62,028 nucleotides of DNA, from positions 1 through 62,028 of the forward strand of contig NZ_BMKK01000018.1 in NCBI RefSeq assembly GCF_014644295.1, in the 5' to 3' direction. Positions within the stretch are counted from its first letter, which is position 1. Each line of letters starts with the position of its first letter. The stretch comes from Emticicia aquatilis (GTDB taxonomy: Bacteria > Bacteroidota > Bacteroidia > Cytophagales > Spirosomataceae). Positions 57,708 to 62,028 of this stretch are shown in pieces. The notes under the pieces were generated by a model. The model made no database searches and was not told the DNA's origin. It saw nothing but the letters and a program-made list of their open reading frames with translations. A program made the position numbers and the translations under genes.

Positions 57708-58415
57708 ATGTCAATAAAAATCCAAAATCTAAGCAAAGTTTATGGTACTCAACGTGCCGTTGATGATATATCTTTTGAAGTTGCCAAAGGCGAAATTGTA
57801 GGTTTTCTTGGCCCCAATGGTGCAGGAAAATCAACAACAATGAAAATCTTGACTGGCTATTTACCCGCCACCGATGGCTCGGCCGAAGTAAATGGTTTTG
57901 ATGTGAAAACGTTGCCGATGCAGGTCAAAAGTAGTATTGGATATTTGCCTGAGCATAATCCTTTGTACTTGGATATGTATGTGCGTGAGTTTCTCGAATT
58001 TGCGGGTTCGCTTTATGGTTTAAAGGGCAAAACCTTACAAATAAAAGTAGCCGAAACCATCGAAATGGTAGGTTTGGGCTTAGAAAAACACAAGAAAATC
58101 GGCCAGTTATCGAAAGGTTATCGCCAGCGTGTGGGACTTGCCCAAGCTTTGATTCATAACCCCGATGTGCTGATTTTGGATGAGCCAACCACAGGCCTTG
58201 ACCCGAATCAGTTGGTGGAAATCAGAGAATTGATAAAATCAGTTGGTCGAAATAAAACTGTTATTTTTAGTACACACATCATGCAGGAAGTAGAAGCTAT
58301 CTGCGACCGTGTGGTAATTATCAATAGAGGGAAAATCGTGGCGAATGGCACGCTTTCCGAACTTAAACAAGGGGGAAAAGGTATTGAAGATGTTTTCCGT
58401 GAATTAACTGCATAA
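57708..58415 (+). CDS. gldA: ABC transporter ATP-binding protein, GldA-like
   Basis: A 235-residue ATPase started at MSIKIQNLSKVYG (57708); the frame continues up to 57657 through a repeat-like leader that is not part of the family. Walker A GPNGAGKST, signature LSKGYRQRVGLAQAL and Walker B VLILDEPTTGLDPNQ are intact, and GYLPEHNPLYLDMYVREFL and STHIMQEVEAICDRV closely match Flavobacterium GldA, the ATPase of the gliding ABC transporter. No gldF or gldG follows; a racemase gene begins after 4 bases. The gliding assignment is therefore by sequence resemblance only. Confidence 0.75.
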   Translation: MSIKIQNLSKVYGTQRAVDDISFEVAKGEIVGFLGPNGAGKSTTMKILTGYLPATDGSAEVNGFDVKTLPMQVKSSIGYLPEHNPLYLDMYVREFLEFAGSLYGLKGKTLQIKVAETIEMVGLGLEKHKKIGQLSKGYRQRVGLAQALIHNPDVLILDEPTTGLDPNQLVEIRELIKSVGRNKTVIFSTHIMQEVEAICDRVVIINRGKIVANGTLSELKQGGKGIEDVFRELTA

Positions 58416-58419
58416 CTTT

Positions 58420-59112
58420 ATGAAGAAACTCGGACTTGTGGGAGGCATCAGTTGGGTGTCAACACTTGATTACTACAGGTTTATCAACGAAGGTATTAAC
58501 GAAAAACTGGGTGGTTTTAATTTTGCAGAATGTATCATTTACTCGCTCAACTTTGATGATTTTCAAAGAAATAATGTTGCAGGAAATTGGGACACTACGT
58601 TCAAATTAATTGCTGATGCCTGCGAGAACCTAAAGAAAGCAGGAGCAGAAGCCATTGTTTTGTGTGCAAATACGGCTCATGCCGTTGCTGAAAGAGTGGA
58701 ACAACAAGTGCAATTACCCATTATTCATATTGCTACTGTTACAGCCAATGAAATTAACCGACAAGGACTTAAAAAGGTAGGTTTGCTCGGCACTAAGTTT
58801 ACAATGGAAATGGATTTCTACAAAAATAAACTTCGTGAAAATAACATTGATTTTATTCTTCCAGAACCCCAAGAAACACGAGATTTTATTCAACAAACCC
58901 TCAGAGATGAACTCGGTAAAGGAATAATAAAGCCTGAAACCAAAGTTGCTTACATCAAGATTATCAACCAATTAATAGAAGAAGGGGCAGAGGGTATTAT
59001 ACTTGGATGTACCGAAATTCCGATGATAATCAGCCAAGCAGATGTTGCGGTGCCTGTTTTTGATACTACTCAAATTCATTCAAAAGCGGCTGTTGAATTT
59101 GCCGTTTCTTGA
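58420..59112 (+). CDS. aspartate/glutamate racemase family protein
   Basis: A 230-residue cofactor-independent racemase. Both catalytic cysteines are present, in LCANTAHAVAE and in LGCTEIPMIIS, with the opening GLVGGISWVSTLDYYR and VPVFDTTQIHSKAAVEF near the end. The family makes D-Asp or D-Glu, or acts on related amino acids. It lies 4 bases after the gldA-like gene and is probably co-transcribed with it. Confidence 0.92.
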   Translation: MKKLGLVGGISWVSTLDYYRFINEGINEKLGGFNFAECIIYSLNFDDFQRNNVAGNWDTTFKLIADACENLKKAGAEAIVLCANTAHAVAERVEQQVQLPIIHIATVTANEINRQGLKKVGLLGTKFTMEMDFYKNKLRENNIDFILPEPQETRDFIQQTLRDELGKGIIKPETKVAYIKIINQLIEEGAEGIILGCTEIPMIISQADVAVPVFDTTQIHSKAAVEFAVS

Positions 59113-59182
59113 GGGAATTTGAAATAGAATGTCCAGTTTGGACGTTTCTATGAATCCTAATTAATCTTTTTAATCTTACCGA

Positions 59183-59914
59183 ATGCTCGAAATTTGTAGT
59201 TTTTCTTTAGAATCTTGCCTGACTGCTCAAAAAGCAGGTGCTGGTCGTGTTGAATTGTGTGGTGGAATGTTTGAAGGTGGCACAACACCCTCTGCTGGTT
59301 TGATAAGTTTAGCTCGTCAGCATCTGACTATCAAATTATACGTCATGATTCGCCCTCGTGGTGGAGAATTTTGCTATTCTGATGCTGAATTTGAGGTAAT
59401 GAAAGCCGATATTCAGACCGCCAAAAATCTGGGTGCTGATGGCGTAGTTTTCGGAATTCTGAACCCCGATGGTAGTGTTGATAAAAAACGTACCACCGAA
59501 CTCGTAAATTTAGCCGCTCCGCTTAAAGTTACTTTTCACCGAGCCTTTGATGTAGCCAACGACCCCATTCAGGCCTTAGAAGAGATTATTGATTGCGGTT
59601 GCGAACGAATCCTTACTTCTGGACAAAAAAACATTGCCATCGAAGGAATTGATTTACTGAAAACTTTAGTAGAAAAATCTCAAAATCGCATCGAAATAAT
59701 GGCTGGAAGTGGCGTTTCGGCTCAAAATGCTCAACAGTTTCTAAATATCGGTATTCATGCCTTACACATGACAGGCAAGGGAATCCAAGAAAGCAAAATG
59801 ATTTTCCGCAAACCAGATGTGAGCATGGCAAGTGCAGCACTTACCAACGAATACGAAATTTATGAAGCTGATTTTGATAAATGCAAAGCGGTAGTTGAAA
59901 TCATAAGCCATTAA
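59183..59914 (+). CDS. cutC: CutC family protein
   Basis: A 243-residue TIM-barrel protein, once linked to copper homeostasis. The family opening LEICSFSLESCLTAQKAGAG is present, with VELCGGMFEGGTTPS and MIRPRGGEFCYS following and HRAFDVANDP and LTSGQKNIAIEG later. The metal role of CutC is disputed. Its stop codon overlaps by a few bases the end of a convergent HMA-like gene. Confidence 0.92.
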   Translation: MLEICSFSLESCLTAQKAGAGRVELCGGMFEGGTTPSAGLISLARQHLTIKLYVMIRPRGGEFCYSDAEFEVMKADIQTAKNLGADGVVFGILNPDGSVDKKRTTELVNLAAPLKVTFHRAFDVANDPIQALEEIIDCGCERILTSGQKNIAIEGIDLLKTLVEKSQNRIEIMAGSGVSAQNAQQFLNIGIHALHMTGKGIQESKMIFRKPDVSMASAALTNEYEIYEADFDKCKAVVEIISH

Positions 59915-60120
59915 TCTAATTCTTTGCACTCAAAACCATTTTTTGTCAGGGTAGAAACTACTTTTAAAGCAATATTTTCGGTGGTTTCTACTCTCAAAAT
60001 CTTATCACAATCTTCGAGGTCGAAATTCCATTTGGCATAACTCAAAGTTTGGTCGAGTAACGGTTTTATCTGCCTAATTTTTCGCTTCGAGCTAACTGAT
60101 ATTCTGAAAACAAGTACCAT
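59911..60120 (-). CDS. HMA-like microprotein lacking the metal cysteines, paralogue
   Basis: A 69-residue protein sharing KWNFDLEDCDKILR with the gene at 29654-29872 and the same strand-helix-strand-strand-helix order. At the HMA metal loop SSKRK replaces the CxxC, so metal binding by that route is unlikely; one Cys stands in EDCDK and another near the C-terminus. It is the last of three co-directional genes: its start codon shares a base with the DUF3817 stop codon. The function is unknown. Confidence 0.75.
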   Translation of the reverse strand: MVLVFRISVSSKRKIRQIKPLLDQTLSYAKWNFDLEDCDKILRVETTENIALKVVSTLTKNGFECKELD

Positions 60121-60437
60121 TATTTTTCTTCCATTGGTATTTTACTCAAAATCTTACTATCAATATAAAATGTACCGAAAGGCACAACGCACGCCAACAG
60201 CACTTTCCAAGTTGTGTCTTTGAAACGCCATTTTTGTTCTACGCCCACACTTAGCGTATTGAAAACAAAGAGCAAAAACAGAATACCATGAAGCTGACCC
60301 ACAATTTTTACGAGTGCGGGATTTCCATATAGGTATTTCATGGGCATAGCGATAAAAATCAGAATCAGTAACGAGATTCCTTCAAAAAATCCAATGATAC
60401 GAAGGCGACCGATATTGGTAGAAAAATATTTGTTCAT
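60120..60437 (-). CDS. DUF3817 membrane protein
   Basis: A 105-residue protein with three membrane helices and the DUF3817 pattern: GRLRIIGFFEGISLLILIF, a KIVGQLHGILFLLFVF helix with a conserved His, and WKVLLACVVPFGTFYIDSKIL at the end (quoted in part). The function is unknown. It is 2 bases downstream of the next gene and overlaps the HMA-like gene by one base. Confidence 0.85.
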   Translation of the reverse strand: MNKYFSTNIGRLRIIGFFEGISLLILIFIAMPMKYLYGNPALVKIVGQLHGILFLLFVFNTLSVGVEQKWRFKDTTWKVLLACVVPFGTFYIDSKILSKIPMEEK

Positions 60438-60439
60438 AA

Positions 60440-60913
60440 TCAGAATGTTCGGATATAAGGACGATTAGCAAGTGGTGAAAAAGGCCATGGAATGGCTATG
60501 GAAATGATAAATAATGCCAACGAAAACCATAGAAGCATAGTTCTAAACTTCTCTTTATCATTTGCTTTACGTTTGGCCATTGCTGAGCCAATTGTAAGCA
60601 AAATAATGGCTACCAACATCAAGAAAATGTGGATGATTCCGAAGAAAAGAACGTCTAATTGTTGGCTCATTTCTTTGAAATTTGCCCAAAAATATTTGAT
60701 GACTGGGTTCTGAATATAAAGCGTCATACCGACGACTAACTGGGCGTGTGCTATGGTTGCCGTCCAATGTCTAATTGAATTATCGATTTTTGTAAAAATC
60801 GTGTTTTTTGTAAAACCACGATACGCCCTAAAAATAGCTAAAATCAAACTGGCCAGCACGAGCCAACGGAGTATCGAATGGAGCGATACGAGGAAAATTG
60901 AACTTGAAAACAT
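60440..60913 (-). CDS. four-helix membrane protein, cytochrome-b-like
   Basis: A 157-residue inner-membrane protein with about four helices and His residues in or near them (LVSLHSILRWLVLAS, RHWTATIAHAQLVVG, FFGIIHIFLMLVAII). Such His positions recall small haem- or quinone-binding membrane proteins of Bacteroidota, but no domain is certain. It heads a three-gene operon with DUF3817 and the HMA-like gene. Confidence 0.65.
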   Translation of the reverse strand: MFSSSIFLVSLHSILRWLVLASLILAIFRAYRGFTKNTIFTKIDNSIRHWTATIAHAQLVVGMTLYIQNPVIKYFWANFKEMSQQLDVLFFGIIHIFLMLVAIILLTIGSAMAKRKANDKEKFRTMLLWFSLALFIISIAIPWPFSPLANRPYIRTF

Positions 60914-60987
60914 ACTTTTTTATTAATTTTGATGTTACAAAGTTCGGTATCGTATTGGTGGAATAGTTAGGACGAGTAAATCAAGTT

Positions 60988-61905
60988 TTAGGACTTTTCA
61001 ATCATTTTTCTAAAAGCTAACGGACTTATGCTCTCATGTTTTTTGAAAAGCCGACTAAAATAAGATTGGTCGAAAATACCAATTTCGGCAGCTACTTCGC
61101 TGATGGCATTGTTGGTTTGGAGTAATAAAACCTTTGCTTCGGTCACGATGGCTTCATCAATCCATCGTGATGGCGATTTCAGTGTAACATCTTTAATCAC
61201 TTTATTCAAATGATTAGGGCTTACATTGAGCAAGGCTGCGTAATCGCTTACTAAATGATGTGTTTTGATTTGTTTGTGAAGTAATTCTTTGAATTTATTG
61301 GCAAGAAGAATCGAAGTTTTGCTCGTTGTATTTGAGTTAGGCTCGTATGAATACCCAAGGTCACATAGGGCCGCAATAAAATTTGAGGTAATAATATTCT
61401 GATTCTTTATGCCATTGATAGCATATTCATCAAGTATTCGCTGAAATGTATGAGCCAAATATTTGGCAATTACTTTGGTGGGTTTGATGATTGGATTTGC
61501 CCAAATATTCAAGAAATCGAAATCTTTTAATAAATCTTTGTTGCCGATTTTTCCTACTAAAAAATTATCATCAAAATTGCAGATAAAGCCCGTGTTTACT
61601 TCATATTTTTCGTAGCAAAAGACTTGTCCTGCGGGTACGACCAAACATTCATCGGCATAGATTTCTACTTGGTGAAAGCCTATTTTCATGGTAGCGATGC
61701 CACTTGTCAGAAAAATTAACGTGTGAGTTGTGGCACGGGTAGGTGGAATCGGCAGCTTAGACAAACGCAACATTTCTTCGACCCGAACAATGAAAAAACG
61801 CCCATAATCTTGTCTGATTATTTCTTGCATTTTTAGGTCAGGCTCCATAAACCTGTCCACAAATTGTTCGGTATTGAATGTTTGTATTTGCTTGTCGTTG
61901 TTCAT
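60988..61905 (-). CDS. AraC-family regulator
   Basis: A 305-residue regulator. The N-terminal half is cupin-like (VVPAGQVFCYEKYEV), and the C-terminal AraC double HTH shows SDYAALLNVSPNHLNKVIKD and EVAAEIGIFDQSYFSRLFKKHE, with SPLAFRKM at the end. The ligand is unknown. A hairpin and the probable left end of an insertion element lie within 60 bases upstream, so its promoter may be displaced. Confidence 0.92.
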   Translation of the reverse strand: MNNDKQIQTFNTEQFVDRFMEPDLKMQEIIRQDYGRFFIVRVEEMLRLSKLPIPPTRATTHTLIFLTSGIATMKIGFHQVEIYADECLVVPAGQVFCYEKYEVNTGFICNFDDNFLVGKIGNKDLLKDFDFLNIWANPIIKPTKVIAKYLAHTFQRILDEYAINGIKNQNIITSNFIAALCDLGYSYEPNSNTTSKTSILLANKFKELLHKQIKTHHLVSDYAALLNVSPNHLNKVIKDVTLKSPSRWIDEAIVTEAKVLLLQTNNAISEVAAEIGIFDQSYFSRLFKKHESISPLAFRKMIEKS

Positions 61906-61918
61906 TCATTAAAAATAA

Positions 61919-61950
61919 AACGTCGGTAAAACTTAAGCTTTACCGACGTT
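61919..61950. terminator. hairpin upstream of the AraC gene
   Basis: A perfect 12-base stem AACGTCGGTAAA (61919-61930) with TTTACCGACGTT (61939-61950) and an 8-base loop. It sits 13 bases upstream of the AraC start codon, between that gene and the insertion-element end, and may terminate transcription entering from the right. Confidence 0.5.
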
Positions 61951-61961
61951 AAAACTAATGA

Positions 61962-62028
61962 TGTCTTGTCCTGAAATAGCGATACACAAAAAAAACATCG
62001 TTATGGAATTAAAGACAAATTATGTCAA
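61962..62028 (+). mobile_element. probable left end of an IS3-family element
   Basis: From 61962 the sequence reads TGTCTTGTCCTGAAATAG, which begins with TG as IS3 termini do. At 62003 an ATG opens a frame reading MELKTNYV to the window edge, the start I recognise for IS3-family OrfA proteins of Bacteroidota (usually continuing KRTQRDY). Only eight codons are visible, so the assignment rests on recall of the family. Confidence 0.5.
62003..62028 (+). CDS. partial transposase OrfA, truncated by window end
   Basis: Only the first eight codons (MELKTNYV) are inside the window. The leader has an A-run that would fit a Bacteroidota start. See the mobile-element entry for the family argument. Confidence 0.45.

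Noticed and set aside
59183-60120. Copper-handling operon of cutC and the HMA-like gene
   Set aside because: The two genes are convergent, overlap only at their ends, and the HMA-like protein lacks the CxxC metal loop.

Overview
The window reads as chromosomal DNA of a Bacteroidota bacterium, most probably a Cytophagales member of the Spirosomaceae/Emticicia/Runella kind. The case rests on a low G+C, A-rich leaders without Shine-Dalgarno sites, several promoter boxes of the Bacteroidota form TAnnTTTG, and family content: DUF5606, an S9D glutamyl-endopeptidase-like protease, a GldA-like ATPase, DUF5916, ELWxxDGT, SBBP and YCF48-like repeat proteins. The genus is inference. I saw no rRNA, tRNA or CRISPR array.

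Layout. 0.1-1.0 kb: a DUF4062 protein beside a truncated palindromic repeat. 1.1-6.4 kb: a leucine operon leuC-leuD-leuA-[GxxExxY gene]-leuB whose spacers carry repeats. 6.5-18.1 kb: OmpH/Skp chaperone, a propeller-amidohydrolase fusion, an S9 peptidase, then DUF5916 protein - ABC ATPase - TolC. 18.5-23.2 kb: a minus-strand operon of ECF sigma factor, probable anti-sigma factor, DUF4097-like protein and two tandem beta-barrel-like proteins. 23.3-29.9 kb: small stress/regulatory genes (WYL regulator, DinB, Crp-like, OsmC, DUF1624, TetR + MFS, an HMA-like microprotein). 29.9-36.3 kb: pentapeptide and TSGGG-repeat envelope proteins, aldo/keto reductase, PhyH oxygenase, AraC regulator, phosphodiesterase. 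36.4-39.6 kb: LuxR-type response regulator and TPR histidine kinase convergent around a small overlapping gene pair. 39.7-46.9 kb: three large secreted repeat proteins sharing a C-terminal domain, with a stand-alone LytTR regulator. 47.1-51.1 kb: serine hydrolase and mreBCD. 51.4-62.0 kb: GH3, SppA, EngB, DUF5606, an oxidoreductase, GldA-like ATPase, racemase, CutC, small membrane genes, an AraC regulator and the probable left end of an IS3-family element.

The most unusual feature is between genes. Many spacers hold short tandem words, often 7 bp, arranged as inverted repeats: CACNNAG in the leu operon, GTTCTGA/ACTCAGA between mreB and mreC. Others hold larger palindromes. One CACNNAG pair brackets a PD-(D/E)XK-like GxxExxY gene whose first codons are made of the repeat itself, so gene and repeat look like one cassette inside the leucine operon. 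A second case is a 26-nt inverted repeat pair that encloses the tolC start codon and has one arm inside the signal-peptide coding sequence. A third is a pair of palindromes interrupted at one arm by related 14-nt inserts. A fourth is a 20-bp dyad at identical promoter spacing ahead of dinB and of a cysteine-less HMA-like microprotein, suggesting a small regulon of the neighbouring WYL regulator.
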